A DNA stretch of 30,799 nucleotides from CAG-273 sp051891195 (GCA_051891195.1 JBJFEZ010000050.1:1-30799); one strand, 5' to 3'; positions 7,866 to 16,446 are shown, counted from the stretch's first letter. Translations and numbers: made by a program. Notes: a model not told the origin generated them from the letters alone.

Positions 7866-9149
7866 TTATTTTATTTTTGCATTGTCAACAATAAATTTAA
7901 TAGCTTTTTCAAACTTCATATTGTTTTCAATGTATTCTTTTATATATTCATTTTTAGCCATTTCTTCTTCAGTTTTGCCATAGCTTTTTGCCATTTCTTT
8001 TAGTTTTTCTTCTACTTCTTTTTCTTCTGGCTTGATGTCTTCGGCTTGAATAATAGCTTCCATTACTAATCTAGATTTTACAGATTGTTCTGCTTGTTCT
8101 TTCATTTCATCTTTTACTTGGCTTTCAGTTTTTCCTGATAAAGTAAAGTATTGTTTTAATGATAGTCCTTGATATTGTAGTCTTTGTTCCATATCTTTCA
8201 TCATATGGTCAATTTCAGAATCAATCATTCCAGATGGAATATCTAATTTTACATTTTCACAAACAGCTTTTATAGCAGCTTCTTCAGTTTCGTATTTAGC
8301 TCTTTGCTCGTTTTCTTTTTGCATTTTTTCTTTAATGCTATTTTTTAATTCCTCTAATGTGTCAAATTCGCTAACATCTTTTGCAAATTCATCATCCATT
8401 GTTGGAAGTTCTTTTTTCTTAATCTCGTGTAGTTTTACTTTAAATACTGCTGGTTTTCCTGCTAAGTCCTTAGAAAAATATTCTTCTGGGAAAGTAACAT
8501 TAATGTCTTTTTCTTCTTCTAATTTCATTCCTATTATTTGATCTTCAAATCCTGGAATAAATGTATTACTTCCAATTTCTAATTCATGTTTTTCAGCTTT
8601 TCCACCTTCAAAAGGAACATTGTCAACAAAACCTTCAAAATCAATAACTGTAATGTCTCCCTTTTCTACTGGTCTGTCTTCTACTGTTACTAATCTTGCG
8701 TTATGTTCTGCCATATGTTCTAATTCGTGTTCTACTTCGTGGTCAGATACAGTATACTCAATTTTCTTTAATTCTATTCCTTTATATTTTCCTAATTCTA
8801 CTTCTGGTTTTACTTGAACTACTGCTGTAAATATTAAGTCTTTTCCTTTTCCAATTTGAGTAATGTCAATGTTTGGATTACTTACAGCTTGTATATTATT
8901 TTCTTTAATTGCTGCATCATAGATGTCAGGCACTAATTCATTAAATGTGTCCTCGTGGAAAATTTCGCTTCCATATTGTTTTTCTACCATATGCATTGGT
9001 GCTTTTCCTTTTCTAAAGCCTGGTATTGTAAAGTATTTTGCAGTTTTTGCATATACTTTTTTCATTGCTTCATCAAATTTTTCTGCTTCTATTGTGAAAC
9101 TTAATTTTACTTCATTTTTGTTTTCTGTGTTTTCTACTTTTACACTCAT
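7866..9149 (-). CDS. tig: Trigger factor, ribosome-associated chaperone
   Basis: Binds the ribosome exit tunnel and shelters nascent chains; it also has peptidyl-prolyl isomerase activity. The ribosome-docking signature GFRKGKAP is at residues 44-51. The FKBP-like isomerase domain follows (about 150-245, with GDITVIDFEGFVDNVPFEGG and FIPGFEDQIIGM). A helical C-terminal chaperone domain runs from about 260 to the end. At 427 aa it matches the family. Start ATG with AAAGGAAG upstream. First gene of the tig-clpP-clpX operon, with a promoter at 9187-9215. Confidence 0.98.
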   Translation of the reverse strand: MSVKVENTENKNEVKLSFTIEAEKFDEAMKKVYAKTAKYFTIPGFRKGKAPMHMVEKQYGSEIFHEDTFNELVPDIYDAAIKENNIQAVSNPNIDITQIGKGKDLIFTAVVQVKPEVELGKYKGIELKKIEYTVSDHEVEHELEHMAEHNARLVTVEDRPVEKGDITVIDFEGFVDNVPFEGGKAEKHELEIGSNTFIPGFEDQIIGMKLEEEKDINVTFPEEYFSKDLAGKPAVFKVKLHEIKKKELPTMDDEFAKDVSEFDTLEELKNSIKEKMQKENEQRAKYETEEAAIKAVCENVKLDIPSGMIDSEIDHMMKDMEQRLQYQGLSLKQYFTLSGKTESQVKDEMKEQAEQSVKSRLVMEAIIQAEDIKPEEKEVEEKLKEMAKSYGKTEEEMAKNEYIKEYIENNMKFEKAIKFIVDNAKIK

Positions 9150-9186
9150 TTTATAATCTTCCTTTCAAAAATATTTTAGCTTTCCT

Positions 9187-9215
9187 ATTATATCACACCT
9201 TTTGGCGAATGGAAA
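9187..9215 (-). promoter_or_regulatory. Promoter of the tig-clpP-clpX operon
   Basis: Minus strand: TTTCCA (9215-9210), 17 nt, TATAAT (9192-9187). The -10 is extended (TGATATAAT), which compensates for the weak -35. Confidence 0.7.
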
Positions 9216-9260
9216 GCTTTATTTCGTATTTTTATGTAAAATTTTAATTATTAATAAATT

Positions 9261-9953
9261 TTATATTTTTATTAAATCAAAATTCAAATAATCTGCACTT
9301 ACAAGTTTAAAGTTAATTCCCTGTATTTCTCCTTCTATTGCATCTTGGTGTGATTTGCCGTGAAGGTGTCCATAGTAGCAATATTTAACATTATATTGTT
9401 TCATTATTTTTATAAACTCTGAATCTTTATTACTTTGTGTTATAGGTGGATAATGCATAAATACTACTATTTCTTTATCTTCTCCATATTTTTGTATTCC
9501 ATCTTCTATAGATAACTTTAGTCGTATGCTTTCTCTGTTTATCATTTTATTACTATTTTCTGATTCTAATAAGTTCCATCCTCTAGTTCCAGTTAAAATT
9601 TTATTTTCTACTAAATAACTATTATTATATATAAAATCTATGTTTTCAAAGTTATTTTCTTTTAAATATTTTCTCATATTTGTTAAAGTTGTCCACCAAT
9701 AGTCGTGGTTTCCTTTTAATAATAACTTTTTTCCTGGCAACAAGTTTAAATATTCAAAATCTTTGTAGGTATTTTCTAAGTACATAGACCATGAAAAGTC
9801 TCCTGGCAATACTATTGTATCCTCTGGTTTTACTTTGTTTATCCAATTTTCTTTTATTTTTTTGCTATGTCCTTCCCAATTTTCTCCAAAAATGCTCATA
9901 GGTTTTTTTTCAGAAAAAGAAAGGTGTAAATCAGCTATTGTATATATTGCCAT
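9261..9953 (-). CDS. Calcineurin-like metallophosphoesterase
   Basis: Predicted two-metal phosphoesterase. The 230-aa protein shows the family motifs in order: Asp8 and His10 (ADLHL), Asp52 (PGDFSW), Asn82-His83 (KGNHDYWW), a MHYPP motif near residue 166 and GHLHG near residue 200. The sequence after GNHD (YWW) and the GTRGW segment resemble the YkuE/Icc-like predicted phosphohydrolases. The substrate is unknown. Start ATG with GGAGG 6 nt upstream. It follows tsaD by 18 nt, so it is the third gene of a site-2 protease-tsaD-phosphoesterase operon. Confidence 0.9.
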   Translation of the reverse strand: MAIYTIADLHLSFSEKKPMSIFGENWEGHSKKIKENWINKVKPEDTIVLPGDFSWSMYLENTYKDFEYLNLLPGKKLLLKGNHDYWWTTLTNMRKYLKENNFENIDFIYNNSYLVENKILTGTRGWNLLESENSNKMINRESIRLKLSIEDGIQKYGEDKEIVVFMHYPPITQSNKDSEFIKIMKQYNVKYCYYGHLHGKSHQDAIEGEIQGINFKLVSADYLNFDLIKI

Positions 9954-9971
9954 TTAATTCCTCCATACTAT

Positions 9972-10958
9972 TTAAATACTTAGATTAGGAACTGCATTTA
10001 AGCTTAAATTTGAGGTATTACCTGCCATATATGAATAATATCCTGCAGAAGCTATCATTGCAGCATTATCCGTACACAATATTGGTTCTGGGTAATATAT
10101 TTCATAGCCTTTATCTTGCAATTTTAAAAATTCGTTTCTTATATATGTATTTGCAGATACTCCTCCTGCTAATGCAATTTTGTTTATATTTAATTCTTTT
10201 GCAGCTTTTATGGTATGGTCTATTAGTACTTCTGTTATAGTTTTTTCAAAACTGTTGCATAAATCTGCTTTATTTATATTTGGATTTTTATGGTGCAGAT
10301 TTATAACTGCTGTCTTTATTCCGCTAAAACTAAAGTCTAAATTTTCTATGTGAGTTTTTGGAAGTTCTATATTAGGTTTACCTTCTTTGGCAAGCTTGTC
10401 TACTTTTGGTCCTCCTGGATATCCTAACCCTATTACTCTAGCTACCTTGTCAAAAGCTTCACCCACTGCATCATCTCTAGTTTTTCCTAGTACCTCAAAC
10501 TCTGAATAATTTTTAATATGCACCAAATGAGTATGTCCACCAGAAATAATTAAGCATAAAAATGGTGGTTCTAAATTAGTATGGCTAATATAGTTTGCTG
10601 CTATATGTCCGTGTATATGGTTAGTTCCTATTAGTGGCTTTTGTATAGAATAGCTTAACGCTTTTGCGTAAGATACACCTACTAGTAAGGCGCCTACTAA
10701 TCCTGGTCCATATGTACAAGCAATTACATCTATATCATTCGTAGTTATATTTGCTTTGTTTATAGCTTCTTTTACAACTTTTGAAATAGCTTGTATATGG
10801 TTTCTAGAAGCTATTTCTGGTACAACTCCACCAAATTGTTCGTGTATTTTTATTTGTGAATTTATTACATTAGAAAGAACTTCCCTTCCATTTTTTACAA
10901 TAGAAGCAGAAGTTTCATCACAGCTTGATTCAATTCCTAAAGTTAATATATCTTTCAT
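9972..10958 (-). CDS. tsaD: tRNA N6-adenosine threonylcarbamoyltransferase TsaD
   Basis: Transfers the threonylcarbamoyl group to A37 of ANN-decoding tRNAs, acting with TsaB and TsaE. It begins with the ASKHA-fold GIESSCDETSASIV (8-21). The metal-binding His114 and His118 lie in NHIHGHIAA, and ISGGHTHLV and LDFSFSGIKTAV are also present. At 328 aa it is slightly short but complete. AAAGGA precedes the ATG. The partner genes tsaB and tsaE are not in the window. It lies 14 nt after the site-2 protease gene, in an apparent operon. Confidence 0.97.
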   Translation of the reverse strand: MKDILTLGIESSCDETSASIVKNGREVLSNVINSQIKIHEQFGGVVPEIASRNHIQAISKVVKEAINKANITTNDIDVIACTYGPGLVGALLVGVSYAKALSYSIQKPLIGTNHIHGHIAANYISHTNLEPPFLCLIISGGHTHLVHIKNYSEFEVLGKTRDDAVGEAFDKVARVIGLGYPGGPKVDKLAKEGKPNIELPKTHIENLDFSFSGIKTAVINLHHKNPNINKADLCNSFEKTITEVLIDHTIKAAKELNINKIALAGGVSANTYIRNEFLKLQDKGYEIYYPEPILCTDNAAMIASAGYYSYMAGNTSNLSLNAVPNLSI

Positions 10959-10972
10959 TTTATTATTCCTTT

Positions 10973-11701
10973 TTATATAAATAATCCAAATATTGCTCCA
11001 ACTAAACTATTAATTCCATATGCTATTGCTTCAATTATAGGAGATATAATTAAGCCTGCTATTGGTGTTATCCATATTACTATAAATACTATATAGAATA
11101 TGTTTGTATGTTCTTCAAACCATCTTTTTGCATTATATGGTAAAAATAGCATTAATACCTTTGAACCATCTAGTGGTGGCAATGGTATTAGGTTAAATAC
11201 TCCTAGTCCAATATTTACTATTACGGCATATTGAAGCATTGTCATAATAATTAGTCCAGCTTGAGTTCCTACAGCAAAACTTGTTGCAAAAACTTGTAAT
11301 GCATAGAATATTATAGTTCCAACAAGTGCTAAAATGAAATTCATAAGTGGACCTGCAGCAGCAACAATGGCTTCTCCTGCTCTTGCAGATATTTTTCTTG
11401 TAAAATTGTTAGGGTTTACTTGTACAGGTTTTCCCCATCCAATATGTGTAAAAAGCAACATAATAACTGCTATTGGGTCTAAATGTGTTAATGGGTTTAA
11501 GCTAAGCCTTCCTTGATATTTAGGAGTATCATCTCCTAGCTTATATGCAGCCAAAGCGTGTGCATATTCGTGAAAAGTAATAGCTATTAATACTCCCGGT
11601 AGAGTAAGTAGTATACTTAATAAGTTAAAGCCTCCACTTAAAACACTTGTTATAACTATAACTGCTAAAACAATATATAAATATTTAGAATCAAAATACA
11701 T
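10973..11701 (-). CDS. Site-2 protease family (M50) membrane metalloprotease
   Basis: Intramembrane zinc peptidase. The 242-aa protein has five or six hydrophobic segments. The zinc ligands are His44 and His48 with catalytic Glu45 in FHEYAHAL, and Asp178 in LIPLPPLDGSK is the third ligand. Length and motif order fit the short rhomboid-sized YwhC/YdjC-like M50B group, which lacks the PDZ domain of RseP. Substrates are unknown. AAAGG lies 8-9 nt before the ATG. First gene of the run with tsaD and the phosphoesterase. Confidence 0.9.
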   Translation of the reverse strand: MYFDSKYLYIVLAVIVITSVLSGGFNLLSILLTLPGVLIAITFHEYAHALAAYKLGDDTPKYQGRLSLNPLTHLDPIAVIMLLFTHIGWGKPVQVNPNNFTRKISARAGEAIVAAAGPLMNFILALVGTIIFYALQVFATSFAVGTQAGLIIMTMLQYAVIVNIGLGVFNLIPLPPLDGSKVLMLFLPYNAKRWFEEHTNIFYIVFIVIWITPIAGLIISPIIEAIAYGINSLVGAIFGLFI

Positions 11702-11860
11702 TTACATTTTCCTTTCTGAATTAGTTTTGTAGTTTCTTTGAACGATTTTTCAAATCTTCGCAAAGCCTTTCATTTCTGTACGTTTAAGTAATTTATTTTT
11801 CTTTTAAATCACCTATTTTACACTTATAGCATTGCATTTATCAGGATTTATTAGCTATTA

Positions 11861-12361
11861 TTAAACTGAGTTTTCATTCAAGTTATTATAAAAACTTTTC
11901 TTGTATTCTTCTATTTTTTCGTTATCAACTTTGCCAATTCTAAATAATATTTGCTCATTTAAAATTTTATATATTACATCTGTTTTTACTATACTATCTT
12001 TATGTAAGTTATTACTTTTATCTTTTTCTAATAATATATTACTATTAAATTTCAACTTATCTAAATTAGAAGATATAAGCATACCAAAATTTTCAATTGG
12101 AACAGCTGTATTATCTTGATCTATTATTACAAATAAATGATTATTTCCTACTTTTCCATCAGAATAACTATATTCTTTAACAAACACAATATCTCCAATT
12201 TCATAAATATTATATTGTTTGTTATCTTCCTTTAAAACATTTTCTATTCTTCCTTTATGCCATTCTTCTTCCACTGGAAACTCTTCAAATGCTTCTTTTA
12301 AATCTTTAACTTTATTATATTTATAAGCAGTCTTTAAAAAATCACTTAAATTTTCTTTCAT
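11861..12361 (-). CDS. PemK/MazF-like protein with an N-terminal extension
   Basis: The 166-aa protein has a central MazF/PemK-like barrel pattern: IGDIVFVKEYSYSDGKVGNN (residues 54-73), the strand HLFVIIDQDN, then DSIVKTDVIYKI and LFRIGKVDNEKIEEYKKSF at the C-terminus. This order is typical of PemK-family toxins, which cleave RNA. The first 50 residues are extra, helical and charged. No antitoxin ORF adjoins it, and the usual conserved RP dipeptide after the first strand is replaced (KVGNNHLFV). It could therefore be a divergent or non-toxic relative. AAAGG lies 6 nt before the ATG. It follows the P-loop kinase gene by 80 nt on the same strand. Confidence 0.6.
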   Translation of the reverse strand: MKENLSDFLKTAYKYNKVKDLKEAFEEFPVEEEWHKGRIENVLKEDNKQYNIYEIGDIVFVKEYSYSDGKVGNNHLFVIIDQDNTAVPIENFGMLISSNLDKLKFNSNILLEKDKSNNLHKDSIVKTDVIYKILNEQILFRIGKVDNEKIEEYKKSFYNNLNENSV

Positions 12362-12441
12362 AATTTTCCTTTCTTTAATATTAAAATAAGCTTATTACTT
12401 TATAATTTTCAGATTTTGTTTTTCTTTTGGCAAAGCCTTTT

Positions 12442-13059
12442 TTATCTTTGTTCACTCTCTCTTTCTTTAATTTGTATCAATTTTACTATTTCTTTTGCAA
12501 CTTCTTCAGGTGTTTTATTTTCTTCATATATAATATGTGTTGCTAGATTATAATTATCTGAAGCAGTTATAAAATGCCAATTATTTTGGTCTTTATGAGA
12601 TTTATATGCAAAATTTCTTCTTTCTGCTAGTATTCTTCTGCTTTCTTCTTTATTCTCAGAAGGCAATAGTAATATAACATTACTAAAATTTGCACACATA
12701 CGTTGCAACTGTTCTTTTAATCTCTTATCTTCGTATATTGAATGACCTGCACCAAAATCTATGATATATGGTCTATCCAGAGAACTCAATATAGTTCCAG
12801 TAAGCATAAACTCAAAATTTTTAAAATTTTTAAAATTCCTTCTTCTTTTATATAAGCCTTCTAGTTGATCTTTATTATCTAACCCTATTCTATCCATTCC
12901 ATCAATTTGAGTTTTTAACAATTTTGCAATAGTACTCTTACCAGTTCCCATAGGACCTATCAAAATTATAGTTTTTCTCTTTACCACATCTGGTAATCTC
13001 TGTGTATCTTCTACAAATTTTTTTGAAGCCATCAATGTCTTTTCTTTTTCAAATATCAT
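12442..13059 (-). CDS. P-loop kinase of the shikimate kinase/AAA_17 type
   Basis: The 205-aa protein has Walker A GPMGTGKST (residues 35-43) after a beta strand (TIILI). The ending KTPEEVAKEIVKLI closely resembles the C-terminal helix of shikimate kinases. However, the substrate-binding region differs (GLDNKDQLEGLYKRRRNF), and the 25-residue N-terminal extension is unusual, so it need not phosphorylate shikimate. RILAERRNFAYKSH near residues 143-156 could be the lid. There are no aro genes nearby. GAAGGG lies before the ATG. The neighbour downstream is the PemK-like gene. Enzymatic class likely; substrate unknown. Confidence 0.7.
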   Translation of the reverse strand: MIFEKEKTLMASKKFVEDTQRLPDVVKRKTIILIGPMGTGKSTIAKLLKTQIDGMDRIGLDNKDQLEGLYKRRRNFKNFKNFEFMLTGTILSSLDRPYIIDFGAGHSIYEDKRLKEQLQRMCANFSNVILLLPSENKEESRRILAERRNFAYKSHKDQNNWHFITASDNYNLATHIIYEENKTPEEVAKEIVKLIQIKERESEQR

Positions 13060-13159
13060 ATTTTTCCCTTCTGTTTTTTATATAAAAAATTTTTTTCAAT
13101 AATCATATTATTAAAAAACACATATTTTACACCTACTAGAAAAAATTTATTAAGATTTT

Positions 13160-14659
13160 TTAATTTAGCGGTTTCATTGTTGGAAATAGTAATACATCTC
13201 TTATAGATGCTGAGTCTGTTAGTAACATTACTAATCTGTCGATTCCAATTCCTAGTCCACCTGTTGGAGGCATACCATATTCTAGTGCTGTAACAAAGTC
13301 ATCATCCATCATATTTGCTTCTTCATCACCAGCTTCTCTTGCTTCTACTTGCTTTTTAAATCTTTCATATTGGTCTATTGGGTCATTTAATTCTGAATAA
13401 GCATTACCATATTCTCTACCACCAATAAACACTTCAAATCTTTCTGTTAAACGTGGATCTGATGGTTTTCTTTTTGTAAGTGGCGATACTTCAACTGGAT
13501 AGTCATAAATAAATGTTGGTTGCACCAAAGTATCTTCTACTTTTGCTTCAAATACTTGACTAATAATGTCTCCTCTTGTTAATTTTAATTCATCTAATTC
13601 TACATTTAATTCTTTTGCTACTTTTAAAGCTTGTTCATCTGTTTCAATTTCGTTAAAGTCCACTCCTGTTACTTCTTTAATACTGTCAATCATAGAAATT
13701 CTTTTCCAAGATGGAGTTAAGTCAATTTCGGTTCCTTGATAAGTAATTTTGGTAGTGCCTAATACTCTTTGTGCTACTTTTGATATAATTTCTTCTGTAA
13801 TGTCCATCATATCGTGATAGTCTTGGTATGCTGCATATAATTCTATATTAGTAAATTCTGGGTTGTGTTTAATATCCATTCCTTCATTTCTAAACATTCT
13901 TCCCATTTCATATACTTTGTCAAACCCACCAACAATTAGTCTTTTTAAGTATAATTCGTTTGCAATTCTTAAATACATATCAATATCTAAAGAATTATGG
14001 TGTGTAATAAAAGGTCTAGCTGTAGCTCCACCTGCAATAGTATTTAAAATAGGTGTTTCAACTTCTAAGTAGCCTTTTTCATCTAATACATTTTTTACTT
14101 CTTTTAATATTTGAATTCTCTTTTTAAATGTATCTTTTACTTCTGGATTTACAATTAAGTCTACATATCTTTGACGATAACGTAAGTCAGTGTCTTTTAA
14201 ACCGTGGAATTTTTCTGGTAATGGTCTTAAAGATTTTGATAAAAGTGTAACTTCTTTAGCATGAATAGAAATTTCACCTGTTCTTGTTTTAAATACAAAA
14301 CCTGTAATTCCAATAATGTCTCCTATGTCGTCTTCTTTAAATTGTTTATAGCTTTCTTCACCTAATTCATTAATACTAACATAGCTTTGAATTTTACCTT
14401 CGCTGTCTTGAATATGACAAAAAGAAGCTTTACCCATAATACGTTTAGCCATCATTCTACCAGCTATAGTAACATCTTTGCCTTCTAATTCTTCATAATT
14501 TTCTTTAATTTGTTTACTATTATGTGTAGTTACAAATTTTGTAATTTCAAAAGGATTTTTTCCTTCTTCTTGAAGTTTAGTTAACTTTTCTCTTCTAATT
14601 TTCATTAATTGATTTAAATCTAATTCTTGTTCTTGATTGTTTACATTATTTTCTTGCAT
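13160..14659 (-). CDS. lysS: Lysyl-tRNA synthetase, class II
   Basis: Charges tRNA-Lys. The 499-aa protein has an N-terminal OB-fold anticodon-binding domain (about 60-170) and a class II catalytic core. Motif 2 is FRNEGMDIKHNPEFTNIE and motif 3 is GLGIGIDRLVMLLTDSASIR near the C-terminus, ending in the family-typical LFPTMKP. Length is normal. The ATG (14657-14659) has AGGAG 8 nt upstream, and a promoter lies at 14698-14726. Only a weak hairpin is visible after its stop (AT-rich, 13099-13113), so some read-through towards the kinase gene is possible. Confidence 0.98.
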   Translation of the reverse strand: MQENNVNNQEQELDLNQLMKIRREKLTKLQEEGKNPFEITKFVTTHNSKQIKENYEELEGKDVTIAGRMMAKRIMGKASFCHIQDSEGKIQSYVSINELGEESYKQFKEDDIGDIIGITGFVFKTRTGEISIHAKEVTLLSKSLRPLPEKFHGLKDTDLRYRQRYVDLIVNPEVKDTFKKRIQILKEVKNVLDEKGYLEVETPILNTIAGGATARPFITHHNSLDIDMYLRIANELYLKRLIVGGFDKVYEMGRMFRNEGMDIKHNPEFTNIELYAAYQDYHDMMDITEEIISKVAQRVLGTTKITYQGTEIDLTPSWKRISMIDSIKEVTGVDFNEIETDEQALKVAKELNVELDELKLTRGDIISQVFEAKVEDTLVQPTFIYDYPVEVSPLTKRKPSDPRLTERFEVFIGGREYGNAYSELNDPIDQYERFKKQVEAREAGDEEANMMDDDFVTALEYGMPPTGGLGIGIDRLVMLLTDSASIRDVLLFPTMKPLN

Positions 14660-14697
14660 AAGTAATTCTCCTATTTTTTCTTAATTTTACACGTATT

Positions 14698-14726
14698 ATT
14701 ATACTCTATATTTTTTAATATGTAAA
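14698..14726 (-). promoter_or_regulatory. lysS promoter
   Basis: Minus strand: TTTACA (14726-14721), 17 nt, TATAAT (14703-14698), about 38 nt before the lysS start. No T-box elements are visible in the short leader. Confidence 0.75.
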
Positions 14727-14788
14727 CATTTGGAAAGAAAATTTGTGAATCTATTAAATTAATTTTTTTACTACTTTCTATGCACAAG

Positions 14789-14830
14789 AAAAAACTGCGC
14801 AATTCAAAATTTATTTTGAATTTACACAGT
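14789..14830 (-). terminator. Terminator of the pilin/FGE-like gene
   Basis: On the minus strand a long stem (14830-14813 pairing with 14810-14794, perfect over the inner 10 bp AATTCAAAAT/ATTTTGAATT and G-U tolerant outside) is followed by UUUUUUCUUG. A second small hairpin, ATTTGC/GCAAAT (14835-14840 with 14846-14851), lies between it and the conserved block. The 314-base stretch 14660-14973 holds the lysS promoter, these hairpins and the conserved block, and no gene. Confidence 0.85.
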
Positions 14831-14890
14831 TTGCATTTGCTTTTTGCAAATATATACTTAAATTTTTCACTTTAAAGTATCTTTAATTTT

Positions 14891-14976
14891 GCCAAATTAG
14901 CTTCTTTAAAACAATTTATCATAACTTCTTATTATATTTTATTTTTTTAATTTATTAACTACAGTACTAATTGCTA
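14891..14976 (-). repeat. Conserved 3' block, copy 1, following the variable-domain gene
   Basis: This block, including the stop codon, aligns without gaps to 30496-30581. By hand count about 73 of 86 positions are identical. It is non-coding apart from the last three bases. It is better conserved than the coding sequence immediately before it in the two genes, which is unusual for ordinary 3' ends. Confidence 0.85.
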
Positions 14977-16347
14977 CTTTATATAAAGTATGAAGCGGAA
15001 AGAGATGTTGTCACCGCTGTCAGTTGCACGGCAGTCATACCTTGTAGCTGTATAGTAGTAGTTGCTACCGGTGTAAACTCCTCCTATATTCATGCAAGGA
15101 TAAGCATACCTACTAGATATGTAAGTGGAATATTCTGTTGACCATTCAGCGTTATTACTTGCCATATCGTATATATTACATACTTTATCTGTTGTTCCTG
15201 TTCTTTCTCCTGTGTTTGCTAAACTAGTATTTTCTGAAGTTTGTTTTGAATATGCTGTGTTACTAGAGTATTTTTGTATAAATACTATTGCTGTATCCCA
15301 TGCATAACTATTTATTAAGTCGCTTTCTACTCCAACTTCATTATTATTTATATCTTTATTTCCTGCATACATATTTCTTGCTACTTTTGCTGCATTTAGC
15401 TGTGTTATATAATTCCATAAAGTTCCTGGTGTATAATCCATACTGTCTTCACTATTTGCTGTTGATGGCTTTGATAATGGTTTGGCATTTGCATATTTTA
15501 AGTCATCTGTTGCTCCATCACTATTATACCCACTTCCATAGCTTGCTTCATATCTTGCTATGTAGTATCCTCCTTTTGTTTTTACACTATCTACAAAGCT
15601 TGCTAAATCTTTTGCTGTTGCATTTAAATCATTTTTTCTATTTGAAGTATCTACTAGTCCATCTCTTAGTGTAGTATCCTCGTAAGCTGAACTAATTTCT
15701 ACTTTGTTTGTGTAATTTGTTGCATTTTCATTTGTATATGCTACTTGCTCTAATGTTTCTTCACCTGTTGCAGCAAATGTGTATCTTCCTAATGTTATTG
15801 TTGTTTTATTTGTTGTATTTTTTTTCGCATCATTTTTTATTTCTCCTACTGGTATCCATACAAACTGGTTCCCTGCACTATCTTGAATTACTATTCCATC
15901 TTGTACTACTGGTATATTGGTTGATATTCCATTTTCTTTATCATATGCATAAACTACCGTACTGTCTTCTGCAGCAGTTACTATTTTAAATCCCTTTGGT
16001 ACTGTTATTTTATTTCCGTATTTGTCATATACTATTTCTTCATCTATCACATTTTCTAATTCTTCTAATAAATTATTTAACTCTTGATTTTTTTGATTTT
16101 GCGTTTCCTGTACTTTATTTGAAAATTCTCCTGATGATTTCATTATTCCATTTTTCCCAAAAGCTACATTAATTGTTATTCCTGCTAATATTATTAGTAT
16201 TGCTATTGTAACAATAAGTGCTATTAAGCTCACACCAATTTGAGTTGTAAGTATTGAGCTATGAGATTTGAGTTTTTCTTTATTTTCTAAAATTGTGGGG
16301 GTCTCTTTTTCTCTCTTTATATCCACAAAGATTTTAGTGTTTTGCAT
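14974..16347 (-). CDS. Pilin-anchored protein with a C-terminal FGE/C-type-lectin-like domain, candidate DGR target
   Basis: 457 aa. A 30-residue cytoplasmic head leads to a type IV pilin-like segment: Gly38 followed by VSLIALIVTIAILIILAG (39-56), without the Glu usually found at +5. A linker (70-105) may be a coiled coil. From about residue 115 to the end is a formylglycine-generating-enzyme/SUMF1-type fold: FVWIPVGEI (162-170), GGYYIARYEAS (259-269), NIYDMASNNAEWS (391-403) and the final SFRF (449-452). This fold is shared with diversity-generating-retroelement target proteins such as TvpA and Mtd. The last 50 residues are full of Tyr/Asn/Ser/Asp/Arg in NNC/NNT codons and are less AT-rich than the rest. 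Start ATG 16345-16347, with AAAGGAG 13 nt upstream. Predicted surface protein; ligand unknown. Confidence 0.85.
   Translation of the reverse strand: MQNTKIFVDIKREKETPTILENKEKLKSHSSILTTQIGVSLIALIVTIAILIILAGITINVAFGKNGIMKSSGEFSNKVQETQNQKNQELNNLLEELENVIDEEIVYDKYGNKITVPKGFKIVTAAEDSTVVYAYDKENGISTNIPVVQDGIVIQDSAGNQFVWIPVGEIKNDAKKNTTNKTTITLGRYTFAATGEETLEQVAYTNENATNYTNKVEISSAYEDTTLRDGLVDTSNRKNDLNATAKDLASFVDSVKTKGGYYIARYEASYGSGYNSDGATDDLKYANAKPLSKPSTANSEDSMDYTPGTLWNYITQLNAAKVARNMYAGNKDINNNEVGVESDLINSYAWDTAIVFIQKYSSNTAYSKQTSENTSLANTGERTGTTDKVCNIYDMASNNAEWSTEYSTYISSRYAYPCMNIGGVYTGSNYYYTATRYDCRATDSGDNISFRFILYIK
14992..15120 (-). other. Putative variable region of the FGE/lectin-like domain
   Basis: Codons for about residues 410-452. 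Between IGGVYTG and SFRF, the residues Asn-Tyr-Tyr-Tyr, Arg-Tyr-Asp-Cys-Arg and Asp-Ser-Gly-Asp-Asn are mostly encoded by NNC or NNT codons (AAC, TAC, TAT, GAC, TGC, AGC). This is what adenine-directed mutagenesis of AAC/AAT template codons would leave. The position next to the C-terminal FR motif is where variable residues lie in lectin-fold DGR targets. No template copy is visible in this window, so variability is inferred. Confidence 0.5.
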
Positions 16348-16429
16348 AATTTTAAAACTTCTCCTTTATATTTCTTATTAAGTTTATCTTACTATACTTA
16401 AACTAAAAAGTAAATACCTATTAATATTT

Positions 16430-16446
16430 TGTAATATAATTGTAAT
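16430..16446 (+). promoter_or_regulatory. TGTAAT-N5-TGTAAT direct repeat
   Basis: Two TGTAAT hexamers (16430-16435, 16441-16446) lie 11 nt apart on the plus strand, 83 nt upstream of the minus-strand pilin/FGE-like gene. They match the WalR-type pattern seen before mreB but in the opposite orientation, in very AT-rich DNA, so chance is possible. The rest of 16348-16557 shows only AT-rich sequence. Confidence 0.3.
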
